From DASTEQ01 sp040905185 (GTDB lineage Bacteria; Chloroflexota; Limnocylindria; QHBO01): a stretch of 64,000 nucleotides of DNA. The position numbers and the translations under genes were made by a program. Each line of letters opens with the position of its first letter. The stretch's first letter is position 1. The stretch covers positions 62,001 to 126,000 of the forward strand of contig JBBDRZ010000007.1 in the NCBI GenBank assembly GCA_040905185.1. The letters run 5' to 3'. Below the pieces are notes generated by a model, which searched no databases, was not told the DNA's origin, and was given only the letters and a program-made list of their open reading frames with translations. This document shows positions 52,713 to 61,004 of the stretch, in pieces.

Positions 52713-54059
52713 CTATGACGCCAGCGGCGCGAGCAGCGGGGAGACCGGGTCCGTCTTGCACGAGCCGGCCAGGCAGACGCCCCGCTCGGCGTGGGCGCGG
52801 TACTCGTCCGCGAAGCGATCCAGGGTGGTCAGCATGGGGCGTGGGGCAAGAGACTCGAGGCGGCACAGGGCGGTGTCGGCGATCTTGGCCGACAGCTCAC
52901 GGAGCAGGACCAGGTCGTTGGGACGCGGCGTGGCGGCCAGGATGCGGTCCAGGGCCTCCACCAGGCGCAACGGACCGATCCGGCACGGGACAGCCTTTCC
53001 GCACGCTTCGCGCGCGGAGTAGTCCAGCAGAAAGCGGGCCGTGGCCACCATGCAGGTGGCGGCGTCGGTGACCAGGACCGATCCCGAACCGATGTGGGCG
53101 CCGGCGGCGCCCAGCGCGCCATATTCGTAGCCCGTGGCGGACAGCTCGTCGGCTGCCAGGGCGCCGGCACCCGGTCCACCCACGAACGCGGCCTTCACGG
53201 TCCCGGTCGAACCGCCAGCCAGCTTGACGATGTCCGCCACCGGGGTGCCCATGGCCACCTCGGCCAGGCCCGGGTTACGCACCGCGCCGGCGATCGTGAC
53301 CAGCTTGGTGCCCGGCGCCTCCTCGGGCCCGACCTTCGCGAAGTCGGCTGCCGAGTGACCCAGGATCCACGCCACGTGAGCCAGGGTCTCGCCGTTGTGG
53401 ACGAGGGTCGGGACGCCCCACAGCCCGCGCTCGGCGGGGTACGGGGGGCGGATGAGCGGCATGCCGCGGTCGCCCTGGAGGGCGTGGATGAGAGCCGTCT
53501 CCTCCCCCGCCACGTAGGCGCCGGAGCCTTCCCATACCGACACCTGGACCGATACGTCGGTGCCCAGGATGAGGTAGCCCGCCAGGTGCGCGGCCTCGGC
53601 GTCGGCCACTGCCTTGCGGAGACGTTCGATGGCGGCGGTCCAGTCGCGGCGCACGGCCAGGATGGCCTCGGAGGCGCCCACCGCGGCGGCCGCGATGATG
53701 AGGCCCTCGAGGACGAGATGCGGGTTGCCCTCGGCCAGCGCCCGGTCACCCAGCGAGGTCGGGTCGGCGCCCATCAGGTTCGCGACCGCGATCTTCCGCT
53801 CGTCGGGCGCGGAACGAGTGGCGCGCCACTTGTCGGCAACCGGGAACCCGGCGCCCCCTCGGCCGCGGAGGCGGGACGCGAAGATCTCGGTGATGACCTC
53901 GTCGGGGGAGAGCTTGGTGATGGCGCGGGTCAGGCCGCGGTAGCCCCGGGCCTTGCGGTACGCATCCAGCGATTCGGCGTCCAGCTTCCCGATCCCGGCC
54001 AGCAGGCGCTGCTCCCCGCCGGGGAGGATCCGGATCTGCGGAGAGAGGCCGGCCGCCAT
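52713..54059 (-). CDS. nuoF: Divergent NuoF-like NADH dehydrogenase subunit
   Basis: 448 residues. NuoF hallmarks: RLRGRGGAGFPVADKWR, YVAGEETALIHALQG, PYPAERGLWGVPTLVHNGET, SLBB-like region and a C-terminal cluster region. Deviations: the N3 [4Fe-4S] motif reads EACGKAVPC, so the middle cysteine of C-x2-C-x2-C is Ala; the final Cys (DTALC) is present. The FMN-site segment usually reading NADE-x-EPGT is NLMGADPTSLGD. It may bind FMN/NADH poorly or hold an altered cluster. Start codon shares one base with the previous stop. Confidence 0.85.
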   Translation of the reverse strand: MAAGLSPQIRILPGGEQRLLAGIGKLDAESLDAYRKARGYRGLTRAITKLSPDEVITEIFASRLRGRGGAGFPVADKWRATRSAPDERKIAVANLMGADPTSLGDRALAEGNPHLVLEGLIIAAAAVGASEAILAVRRDWTAAIERLRKAVADAEAAHLAGYLILGTDVSVQVSVWEGSGAYVAGEETALIHALQGDRGMPLIRPPYPAERGLWGVPTLVHNGETLAHVAWILGHSAADFAKVGPEEAPGTKLVTIAGAVRNPGLAEVAMGTPVADIVKLAGGSTGTVKAAFVGGPGAGALAADELSATGYEYGALGAAGAHIGSGSVLVTDAATCMVATARFLLDYSAREACGKAVPCRIGPLRLVEALDRILAATPRPNDLVLLRELSAKIADTALCRLESLAPRPMLTTLDRFADEYRAHAERGVCLAGSCKTDPVSPLLAPLAS

Positions 54060-54886
54060 CAGGCCCCCGCCCGTGCCTTCTCGGCCCGACGGGCGTAGAT
54101 CAGGTGGCGTGCCTCGTCCACGTTGAGCGGCCCGTAGACCAGGGTGTCGATCCGCACCGCCGGCGCAATCGCGCCCGCTCCCACGCTCGCATCGGTCTCG
54201 AGCGTGAACGCGCCGTCATCGGTCGTCTCGCCGGCTCGAACGCCCAGCTCCTCCTCCAACGCCGCCAGCAGCTTGTCGCCCCCCGCGAAGCGGCACGCGG
54301 CGCAGTCACACACCGTCACGAGATGCCCTTCGGTGGGCAGCAGCCGGAAGCCTCCCAGCCCGGCGGCCCCGAAGACCTGGGCCCAGTGGATCGTCATCCG
54401 GTCGCTGATCCGGCGCAACGCCGGTTCCGGCAGGTAACCGTATCGGGTCTGGACCGCGACGAAGATGGCCACCAGCGACTCGGGCCGACCACCGAACCCG
54501 TCGATGACCTGGTCCACCCAGGGGGTGTCCACCGCTTCCTCCCAGCGCGCCGCGTTGCGCATCGGTCTGGACGGAAGGCCGGCCCGCCGGAAGGCGTTCG
54601 GATCGCGGCGCTCGTCGTAGATCTCGGGCAGCCCGTATCGGATCTTGTTGCCCTGCGAGTCGAAGCCGCTCATGTCAATTGCTTCCACCGGGCACACCAT
54701 GGCGCACTGGAAGCAAACCTCGCACTTGTGCTCCCCGAACGGGTCGTAGATGAGGTCCAGCCGCCCCCGCCAGCGCTCGGCCATGGCCGGGCGCACCTCG
54801 GGGTACTGCTGGGTCACCTTGGGGCGGAAGAGGTTGCGCAGGGTGACGCCCATGCCGGTGAGCAGGCCGGAGCCGGGGATCGCCAT
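54059..54886 (-). CDS. NuoI (N-half)-NuoE fusion protein
   Basis: 275 residues. Residues about 1-95 match the first half of NuoI, with one ferredoxin motif CEVCFQCAMVCP; the second motif is missing here and present at the C-terminus of the 798-residue subunit. Residues about 120-260 match NuoE (VFGAAGLGGFRLLPTEGHLV, LGVRAGETTDDGAFTLETD). The first Cys pair is there (VCDCAACR) but the second pair, CLGAC in the family, is SVGAG, so the [2Fe-2S] site lacks two ligands. One base overlap with nuoF; 11 bp after nuoH. Confidence 0.82.
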   Translation of the reverse strand: MAIPGSGLLTGMGVTLRNLFRPKVTQQYPEVRPAMAERWRGRLDLIYDPFGEHKCEVCFQCAMVCPVEAIDMSGFDSQGNKIRYGLPEIYDERRDPNAFRRAGLPSRPMRNAARWEEAVDTPWVDQVIDGFGGRPESLVAIFVAVQTRYGYLPEPALRRISDRMTIHWAQVFGAAGLGGFRLLPTEGHLVTVCDCAACRFAGGDKLLAALEEELGVRAGETTDDGAFTLETDASVGAGAIAPAVRIDTLVYGPLNVDEARHLIYARRAEKARAGA

Positions 54887-54897
54887 GTGTCAGGCCA

Positions 54898-55917
54898 TCA
54901 CAGCTTGAAAATCAGGACCACCGCGGCGGTCACGAACAGGTTGATGAGCGCCAGCGGCAGGAGCGCTTTCCAGGCCATCCCCATCAGCTGGTCCACGCGC
55001 ACGCGGGGCAGGGTGGCCCGCACCCAGATCGCGATGAACACGAAGATGTACGTCTTCAAGAAGAACCAGACCAGGCCGTATACGGTGCCGGCGAAGCCGT
55101 CCAGCTGGGCCGGGAAGGGCCATGGCGCCAGCCACCCGCCGAAGAAGAGGGTGACCAGGATGCCGCACATGATGAAAAGTGCGACGTACTCCGCAAAATA
55201 GAAGAAGCCGAATCGCATCCCCGAGTACTCGGTAAACGGCCCGGCCACGATCTCTGAATCGGCCTCCACCATGTCGAACGGGGTGCGGTTGATCTCGGCG
55301 GCGGCGGCGATGAAGAAGATCGGGAAGCCGACCAGCTGCCAGATGACCGCCCAGCCGTGCTCCAGCTGCCATTCGACGATGTGGGTGAAGGACAACGTCC
55401 CGGTCAGGACCACCACGCCCACGATGGACAGGGTCAACGGGATCTCGTAGCTGACCATCTGGGCCGCGCTCCGCAACCCGCCCAGCAGTGCGTACTTGTT
55501 GTAGCTGGCCCACCCCGCGACCAGCATCCCGACCACCGACAGACCGATGATGGCGAAGAAGAAGATGACGCCGATGTCGGAGTCGAAGGCCACCAGCCCC
55601 GGCGCGAATGGGATGACCAGCATGCTCATGGCGGCCGCCATGAACACCATCCACGGAGCCAGGGTGAAGACCGGCACGTCGGCTCGATCCGGCGTCTGGT
55701 CCTCCTTGGCCAGGATCTTGAAGCCGTGGATCGCGCTCTGGAACATCCCGCGCGGGCCCACCCGGTTGGGGCCGTAGCGGAGCTGCATGAGGGCGATGAT
55801 CTTGAGCTCCAGCTGGCCCACGATAAACGCGGTCGGCACGGTCAGCAGCAGGAGCAGGGTGGTGGCCGCCACGAAACGGCCGACGCCGAGCAGGGTTTCG
55901 ACGAATGCCGGATCCAT
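54898..55917 (-). CDS. nuoH: NADH-quinone oxidoreductase subunit H
   Basis: 339 residues, eight TM helices, forms the quinone chamber with NuoB and NuoD. Conserved: ELKIIALMQLRYGPNRVGPRG, KEDQTPDRADVPVF, AEINRTPFDMVEADSEIVAG and RVDQLMGMAWKALLPL. Complete and typical. Confidence 0.96.
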   Translation of the reverse strand: MDPAFVETLLGVGRFVAATTLLLLLTVPTAFIVGQLELKIIALMQLRYGPNRVGPRGMFQSAIHGFKILAKEDQTPDRADVPVFTLAPWMVFMAAAMSMLVIPFAPGLVAFDSDIGVIFFFAIIGLSVVGMLVAGWASYNKYALLGGLRSAAQMVSYEIPLTLSIVGVVVLTGTLSFTHIVEWQLEHGWAVIWQLVGFPIFFIAAAAEINRTPFDMVEADSEIVAGPFTEYSGMRFGFFYFAEYVALFIMCGILVTLFFGGWLAPWPFPAQLDGFAGTVYGLVWFFLKTYIFVFIAIWVRATLPRVRVDQLMGMAWKALLPLALINLFVTAAVVLIFKL

Positions 55918-55926
55918 ATGGGCGCT

Positions 55927-57207
55927 CTACTTGTCCACGCCGCCCATGATCGGATCCAGGCTGGCCATGATCGCCATGGTGTCGGCGATGAGATGCCCGG
56001 GCATGAGCTTGGGCATGACCTGGAGGCTGATGAAGCTCGGATCGCGCATCCGGAACCGATACGGGTTGGGGCCGCCGTCACTGATGGCGTACACGCTGTA
56101 CAGCCCGCGGGGCGACTCGATGGCCGCATAGGCCCGTCCCGGGCGAGGGCGGATGATCCCGGGCACCTGGGCCTGCACCGGGCCGTGGGGCATCTTGTCC
56201 ACGATCTGGTCGATCAGGTGGATGGACTGCTTCAGCTCCGCGATGCGCTGCATGTAGCGGGCGTAGGTGTCCCCCTCGGTGTGGGTGATGACGTCGAACT
56301 CCAGCTCGTTGTAGATGCAGTACGGGTGCGCCTTGCGGACGTCGAACGGCACGCCGCTGGCCCGCAGGTTGGGGCCGCTGACGCCCAGGTCGATGGCCTG
56401 CTTGGCGGTCAGGGTGCCCATGCCCCGAGTCCGGGCTCGGAAGATCTCGTTCTCGGTCAGGATCTTCTCGTTCATCTCGATCGTGTCCAGCACGTTGGCC
56501 CGCCAGCGACCGAGACGAGACATGAACTCGTCGTTGGTGTCGAAGTTCACGCCCCCCACCCGGAAGAAGTTGAACAGCATCCGCTGACCCGAGATGGCGG
56601 CCAGCATTTCCACCACTTCGTCGCGGTTGATGAAGCCGTACAGGATGGGGGTCAGGCCGCCGATGTCGAGCGCCAGGAAGCCCATCATCAGGCCATGGCT
56701 GAACACCCGGTTCAGCTCCACCACCAGGGCCCGGATGTATTCCGCCCGGCGCGGCGCATGGATGCCGTACAGCTTCTCGAACGCGATGGCCGGCGCGTGC
56801 TCGTTGTGCATGGCCGACATGTAGTCCATGGGGTCCACGTAGGTCAGGACCGTGGTGTAGGTGGCCTCCTCGCACAGCTTCTCGATCCCGCGGTGCAGGT
56901 AGCCGAGCACGGGGTCGATGTCGATGACCACCTCGCCGCGGACCTTGAGCACCAGGCGCATCACGCCGTGGGTGGACGGGTGCTGGGGGCCCATGTTGAC
57001 GAGCATCTCGCCGTCGCCGAGGGTGTAGACCTCCTGCTCGCGCTCGGTCTGGGGCGGCCGGTCGGGGGGCGGGACGATGTCGAAGCCGAAGAACTCCTGG
57101 CGCGGCGCGGCGGTGGCCATGGCGTCCAGGGCAATGGGATCCGGGATGCGCGGCTCGTCCGGGTCGGCCGGCGGCTCGGGGGCGGGGCGCGACCTGGTGG
57201 TCGTCAC
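55927..57207 (-). CDS. nuoD: NADH-quinone oxidoreductase subunit D
   Basis: 426 residues from GTG 57207 (GTGA overlap with nuoC). 49-kDa-type subunit lining the quinone site: NMGPQHPSTHGVMRLVLKV (with the HPSTHG loop), GYLHRGIEKL, RMLFNFFRVGG and IAIMASLDPIMGGVDK at the end. About 55 Pro/Asp-rich extra residues at the N-terminus. Confidence 0.96.
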   Translation of the reverse strand: MTTTRSRPAPEPPADPDEPRIPDPIALDAMATAAPRQEFFGFDIVPPPDRPPQTEREQEVYTLGDGEMLVNMGPQHPSTHGVMRLVLKVRGEVVIDIDPVLGYLHRGIEKLCEEATYTTVLTYVDPMDYMSAMHNEHAPAIAFEKLYGIHAPRRAEYIRALVVELNRVFSHGLMMGFLALDIGGLTPILYGFINRDEVVEMLAAISGQRMLFNFFRVGGVNFDTNDEFMSRLGRWRANVLDTIEMNEKILTENEIFRARTRGMGTLTAKQAIDLGVSGPNLRASGVPFDVRKAHPYCIYNELEFDVITHTEGDTYARYMQRIAELKQSIHLIDQIVDKMPHGPVQAQVPGIIRPRPGRAYAAIESPRGLYSVYAISDGGPNPYRFRMRDPSFISLQVMPKLMPGHLIADTMAIMASLDPIMGGVDK

Positions 57208-57782
57208 ACCGGGCCTCCGGGCTCGTCGCGGTGCGCGGCCGCGTCATCAAGCTTGCCCAGGTCCCACGTTTCGGGCCGCTCCAGCGGGCGGTTGCCTGCG
57301 GCCGCGGAGTCGGCGGCGTCATCGGGGAGCAGGAAGTCCTTGCGCTGCGGGAAGGACCGGTAGTCGGGCGACATGTAGATCCGCCGCAGGTCGCGGTTGC
57401 CCTCGAAGACGATGCCCATCATGTCGTACATCTCGCGCTCGTGAAACATCGCCCCCTCCCACAGGGAGGTGATGGTGGGCGTCACGGGGTTCTCGCGGTC
57501 GACCTTGACCCGGACCCGCAGCCAGGTCGGGTGGCGGTCCGAGTACAGGTGGTAGACGACCTCGAACCAGTTGCCGACGCCGTAGTCGACCGCGGCCGCA
57601 TCGGCCAGGAAGAAGAAGCCGAAGTCAGCGTCGTCGCGCAGGGTGCGGAGCGACTCGACGATCTTGTCGCGGGGAACCTGGATCTCGACCGTGTCCTCGT
57701 CGGTCCACAGGTCGCTCGCCGCGTCGGCGAGGCGTTCGCTCAGCAGCCGGACCAGCGGGCCCGCCGCGGCCGGTGCGCTCAG
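57204..57782 (-). CDS. nuoC: NADH-quinone oxidoreductase subunit C, CTG start
   Basis: 192 residues if started at CTG 57782, which overlaps the nuoB stop (CTGA) and has AAGGAG 7 nt upstream. No ATG, GTG or TTG gives a full N-terminus; other starts fall inside nuoB. The 30-kDa domain is clear: WFEVVYHLYS, WEGAMFHEREMYDMMGIVFEG and RIYMSPDYRSFPQRKDF. Connects NuoB and NuoD to the peripheral arm. Confidence 0.93.
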   Translation of the reverse strand: MSAPAAAGPLVRLLSERLADAASDLWTDEDTVEIQVPRDKIVESLRTLRDDADFGFFFLADAAAVDYGVGNWFEVVYHLYSDRHPTWLRVRVKVDRENPVTPTITSLWEGAMFHEREMYDMMGIVFEGNRDLRRIYMSPDYRSFPQRKDFLLPDDAADSAAAGNRPLERPETWDLGKLDDAAAHRDEPGGPV

Positions 57783-58408
57783 CGCACGTCTCCTTCCCAG
57801 GATCGGAGGTCCGGTCCCCGGTCGGCATACGTGCCCCACTGGCCGCGGCGCTGCTTGACCAGCTCCTGGAGCTTCATCATCCCGTAGATCAGCCCCTCGG
57901 GCCGCGGCGGGCAACCCGGCACGTAGACGTCCACCGGCATGACTCGATCCACGCCCTGGACAACGCTGTAGGAACGCTTGAAACGGCCTCCGGAGGTCGT
58001 GCAGGTGCCCATCGCTACGCACCATTTCGGCTCCGGCATCTGCTGCCACAGGCGCACCAACGGCCCGGCCATCTTGGTGGTCAGGGTGCCGGCCACGATC
58101 AGGACGTCGGCCTGGCGCGGCGAGGCGCGGAAGGGGAACATCCCGAATCGGTCGATGTCGTTCACGCTGGTGGCGGTGCTCATCATCTCGATGGCGCAGC
58201 ACGACAGGCCCGACAGGAGCGGCCACAGGGAGTTGGCCCGGATGAGGTCCAGGATGTAGTCGGCTCGGGTGGGGATGACCTCCAGCAGGCCGTGGAAGCC
58301 ACCCTGCGGGTGGTTCTCCATCCCGAACTCGCCCAGCAGTGGGTCGTCGCCGGCGGCGTCGGGGATGACGATCGGCTCGTCAGCGCGGGGAGGGGTCGTT
58401 ATCGCCAT
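57779..58408 (-). CDS. nuoB: NADH-quinone oxidoreductase subunit B
   Basis: 209 residues. Carries terminal cluster N2: GLSCCAIEMM (adjacent cysteines), then MGTCTTSGG and VPGCPPRPEGL. SPRQADVLIVAGTLTTKM is also typical. Overlaps nuoA by 10 nt. Confidence 0.97.
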   Translation of the reverse strand: MAITTPPRADEPIVIPDAAGDDPLLGEFGMENHPQGGFHGLLEVIPTRADYILDLIRANSLWPLLSGLSCCAIEMMSTATSVNDIDRFGMFPFRASPRQADVLIVAGTLTTKMAGPLVRLWQQMPEPKWCVAMGTCTTSGGRFKRSYSVVQGVDRVMPVDVYVPGCPPRPEGLIYGMMKLQELVKQRRGQWGTYADRGPDLRSWEGDVR

Positions 58409-58758
58409 TTCAGGTCACCCTTCTTCCAGGCGTAGAACTCGCCGTACATCAGGACCACCAGGAAGATGCCCATCAGGATCATCCCAGTGAGGGTGAGGTC
58501 GCGGATCACGATCGCCCAGAGGTAGATGAAGATGATCTCGACGTCGAAGGCCACGAAGAGCAGGGCGTACAGGTAGAACGCCAGCCCGAACCGGGACCAG
58601 GTGTCACCGATGGTGTCGATCCCGCACTCGTAGGGCAGCCCCTTCTGGGCCTCTTTGCGCCGATGGGTGATCAGCCACGAGAACAGGATCGTGCCGAACA
58701 CGAAGGTCGTGGCGGCCAATCCGAATCCCAGGACGTAGAGCAGCCCGGTCTGGTCCAT
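58399..58758 (-). CDS. nuoA: NADH-quinone oxidoreductase subunit A
   Basis: 119 residues, three TM helices. Signature YECGIDTIGDTWSRFGLAFYLYALLF is clear in part (YECGIDTIGD, RFGLAFYLYALLFVAFDVE). First gene of the complex I cluster. Confidence 0.96.
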   Translation of the reverse strand: MDQTGLLYVLGFGLAATTFVFGTILFSWLITHRRKEAQKGLPYECGIDTIGDTWSRFGLAFYLYALLFVAFDVEIIFIYLWAIVIRDLTLTGMILMGIFLVVLMYGEFYAWKKGDLKWR

Positions 58759-58777
58759 CGTCGTCGTGCTCGCTCGA

Positions 58778-58796
58778 GCGGGCCGCTACGGCCCGC
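58778..58796 (-). other. Hairpin in the nuoA leader
   Basis: GCGGGCCG / CGGCCCGC, 8-bp perfect stem and 3-nt loop, about 20 nt before the nuoA start. Confidence 0.4.
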
Positions 58797-58821
58797 AATG
58801 CGGATCAAATCTCCTGGTCAG

Positions 58822-58830
58822 AGTCTATCA
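58822..58830 (-). promoter_or_regulatory. Extended -10 promoter of the nuo operon
   Basis: TGATAGACT on the minus strand (TGnTAnnnT form). It predicts a leader of about 55 nt holding one hairpin. Confidence 0.45.
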
Positions 58831-58856
58831 GGAGAGCCTTTCGAGGACGAACTCGG

Positions 58857-59984
58857 CTACCTGCCGAGCCAGGCGGCGTCGGTGAGGATGCGGAGGCCGT
58901 CGCTGACCAGGGTATGGGCGCCGAGCAGGAAAGGTACCGATGCGGCCGCAGTCGCCGTGGTGAGTTCGCGCAGCCACTCGGCGCTGACCGAGGTGGCGTC
59001 CGCGAAGTCGGATGCGAACCGGTCTTCGGGCACTGGCCAAACCGCTGGGTCCGCCGACCCGACGAGGGCGGCCATGATTACGCGGGTGTCGATGATGACC
59101 GCGTTGCCCAGGTCCATGAGCCGCTCGACGAGGGCCGCGGCTCCCCTCTCTGTGACCCAATCGGCAAGCAGCGACCGGGGGCGGTTGGCAGGTGCTGCCC
59201 GCATCCCGCGTTCCTCGACAAAGAGGCGCACACGGCAGGCGGCCTGCTCTTCCAGGTAGGCGAAGGCGCTGGACGGGACGCGGCCGGCCACAACCAGCTC
59301 CGCATTCCGGTTCCTGAGAACGGCAAGCAAGTCCTCGAGGCGTGGGATTTCCAACGGCCGACCGCCGGGTAACTGCGCGCCATCGAGGAACGCGACAATC
59401 GCCGGATCCAGCGTCCGCGTGCCGGCGATGCGCGTCGCCAAGCGCAACAGGGCGAGATCGAGCGGCGTGTCGACGTCGAATCGCGTCCAAGGGGCGCCAA
59501 ATAGGTCGCGGATCGTGAAGTCGGCGGCTTCCAGGGCCCGCGGGGCGCCGTTGTCGGCTCCCAGTCCGGCAAGCACTCCCAACGCGGCCGGCAAGTCGCC
59601 GGCCACTACGAACGCGTCCGAGCTGAACCGGTTGTTGGTGACAACTTCTCCGGCGATCGGGTTCAGCAATGCATCGAGCGCGTCGTCGGGCAGCAAGGCC
59701 AGCGCCCCTGCGCCCACCCAGCCCAGCGCGTCCACGCGGTCTCCTGCCGCGTCCAGCGCGGCACGCGCCGCCCGGGCGTACCAGCTCCCCCAGTGAAACA
59801 GTCCCTCCCCAGACGGTGGGATGAGCTGCACGGCCGCACCCTGGCGGCCCAGCCGCTGACTGAGCTCCGCGGCCAGCAGATGCCGTCCGGTGGCGAGGAC
59901 CGCTGCGTACGAGCCGAACGGTGCCTCGTCGGCGGCAGGCGCCCCCATCAGGACCAGCGGCGCCTGGCGCCGGCCTCCGCTCAT
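58857..59984 (-). CDS. Uncharacterised protein, possible NTP-transferase relative
   Basis: 375 residues from ATG 59984 (ATGA overlap with the DinB-like gene). The first about 210 residues have a Rossmann-like, alpha/beta pattern ending FDVDTPLDLALLRLA, reminiscent of the DVDTP-x-DL end of MobA/CofC-type nucleotidyltransferases; the usual GG-x-S-x-R-x-G nucleotide loop is not obvious (GSYAAVLATGRHLLAAEL instead). The C-terminal 160 residues are unassigned. Function unknown. Confidence 0.55.
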   Translation of the reverse strand: MSGGRRQAPLVLMGAPAADEAPFGSYAAVLATGRHLLAAELSQRLGRQGAAVQLIPPSGEGLFHWGSWYARAARAALDAAGDRVDALGWVGAGALALLPDDALDALLNPIAGEVVTNNRFSSDAFVVAGDLPAALGVLAGLGADNGAPRALEAADFTIRDLFGAPWTRFDVDTPLDLALLRLATRIAGTRTLDPAIVAFLDGAQLPGGRPLEIPRLEDLLAVLRNRNAELVVAGRVPSSAFAYLEEQAACRVRLFVEERGMRAAPANRPRSLLADWVTERGAAALVERLMDLGNAVIIDTRVIMAALVGSADPAVWPVPEDRFASDFADATSVSAEWLRELTTATAAASVPFLLGAHTLVSDGLRILTDAAWLGR

Positions 59985-60589
59985 TCCGCGGTGCGGTCCA
60001 GCAGGTCGTGCAGCTGCTCGAGGTGCATGAGGTCGTGGACGCCGCAGAACAGGAGCCATTCCCCGCAAAGCAGCCGGGTGCCGATCAGTGGATGGTCGAG
60101 CGGGCAGGAATCGGTCTCGTGGCCGGCGATGGCCGCGGCCGACAGGGCCATGGAGCGGCGGCTCTTACCCAGCAGCATGAGCAGCGTCTCGCGGTCGGCA
60201 TCGGCCGGGCCGGGGATGCCCGGGGTCACGACTGGCGGGGGATCCGGCCACTCGCCGCGGGCCGCCATGGCGGCCGCCGCCGCCAGGTAGCGCCGCGACC
60301 CGGTGGTGTGGGCGAAGGCCTGGGACACGTTCCAGTCGCCCTCCCCGCCCGGATCGAGGAGCATCGCGTCGGGCATCTCGGCCAGGATCGCCTCGAGCGC
60401 GCCGGCGATTGCTTCCTGCTCGGCCAGCACACGGGCCGCGCTGCCGGGTCCCGACCGGCGACTCAGCTCAGCGCGGATCGCCGAGTAATCCTTGCTGAAG
60501 TCGGCGGGATCGATCAGCCGCCAGACGGCCACCACGTCCGGCGCTCCGAACTCCAGCTCGTCCACCCAGGCGCGCGGAGACGCGCGCAT
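59981..60589 (-). CDS. DinB/YfiT-like four-helix protein
   Basis: 202 residues from ATG 60589. DinB_2-type helical bundle with histidines spaced as a metal triad (HTTGSRR region and GVHDLMHLEQLHDLL). Related proteins include mycothiol- and bacillithiol-dependent transferases, but many members have no known activity. Downstream of darA by 14 bp. Confidence 0.7.
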   Translation of the reverse strand: MRASPRAWVDELEFGAPDVVAVWRLIDPADFSKDYSAIRAELSRRSGPGSAARVLAEQEAIAGALEAILAEMPDAMLLDPGGEGDWNVSQAFAHTTGSRRYLAAAAAMAARGEWPDPPPVVTPGIPGPADADRETLLMLLGKSRRSMALSAAAIAGHETDSCPLDHPLIGTRLLCGEWLLFCGVHDLMHLEQLHDLLDRTAE

Positions 60590-60603
60590 CGGTATCGGTC
60601 CTG

Positions 60604-60933
60604 CTAGAGGCGCTCGAAGCGCTCGACGGGGAGGACGAAGACGGTCGCCCCGCCGACCTCGACCTCGACCGGGTAGGGCATGTAGAACTCGCCCGGCTCC
60701 ATGATCGGGGGCATGGGGTTCACGAACTGCTTGCGGGCATGGCAGTTGGCGCTGATGAGGGCCAGCACGGCGTCCACCTGGTCGTCCTCGCACCCGATCA
60801 GGATGGTGGCGTTGCCCTGCTTGAGGAACCCGCCCGACGAGTTCAGCCGGGTGGCGCGGTACTCCTTCTCGAGCAGGGCGTCGACGAGGGCTCCGGCGTC
60901 CTCGCTGTGGACGACGGCGGTGACGAGCTTCAT
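60604..60933 (-). CDS. darA: Cyclic-di-AMP receptor, DarA/PII-like (DUF970)
   Basis: 109 residues from ATG 60933. PII-like fold with the DarA signatures KLVTAVVHSEDAGALVDALL, YRATRLNSSGGFLKQGNATILIG and NCHARKQFVNP. DarA binds c-di-AMP; effectors are unknown. In firmicutes it sits next to tmk, as it nearly does here, with one opposite-strand gene in between. Confidence 0.92.
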   Translation of the reverse strand: MKLVTAVVHSEDAGALVDALLEKEYRATRLNSSGGFLKQGNATILIGCEDDQVDAVLALISANCHARKQFVNPMPPIMEPGEFYMPYPVEVEVGGATVFVLPVERFERL

Positions 60934-61004
60934 CGCGGTCTCGTGTGCAGGGGCGGCTAGTATGCCAGACGACCCGCCGCGAAGCCGCATCCTGGAAGGG
61001 ACCG

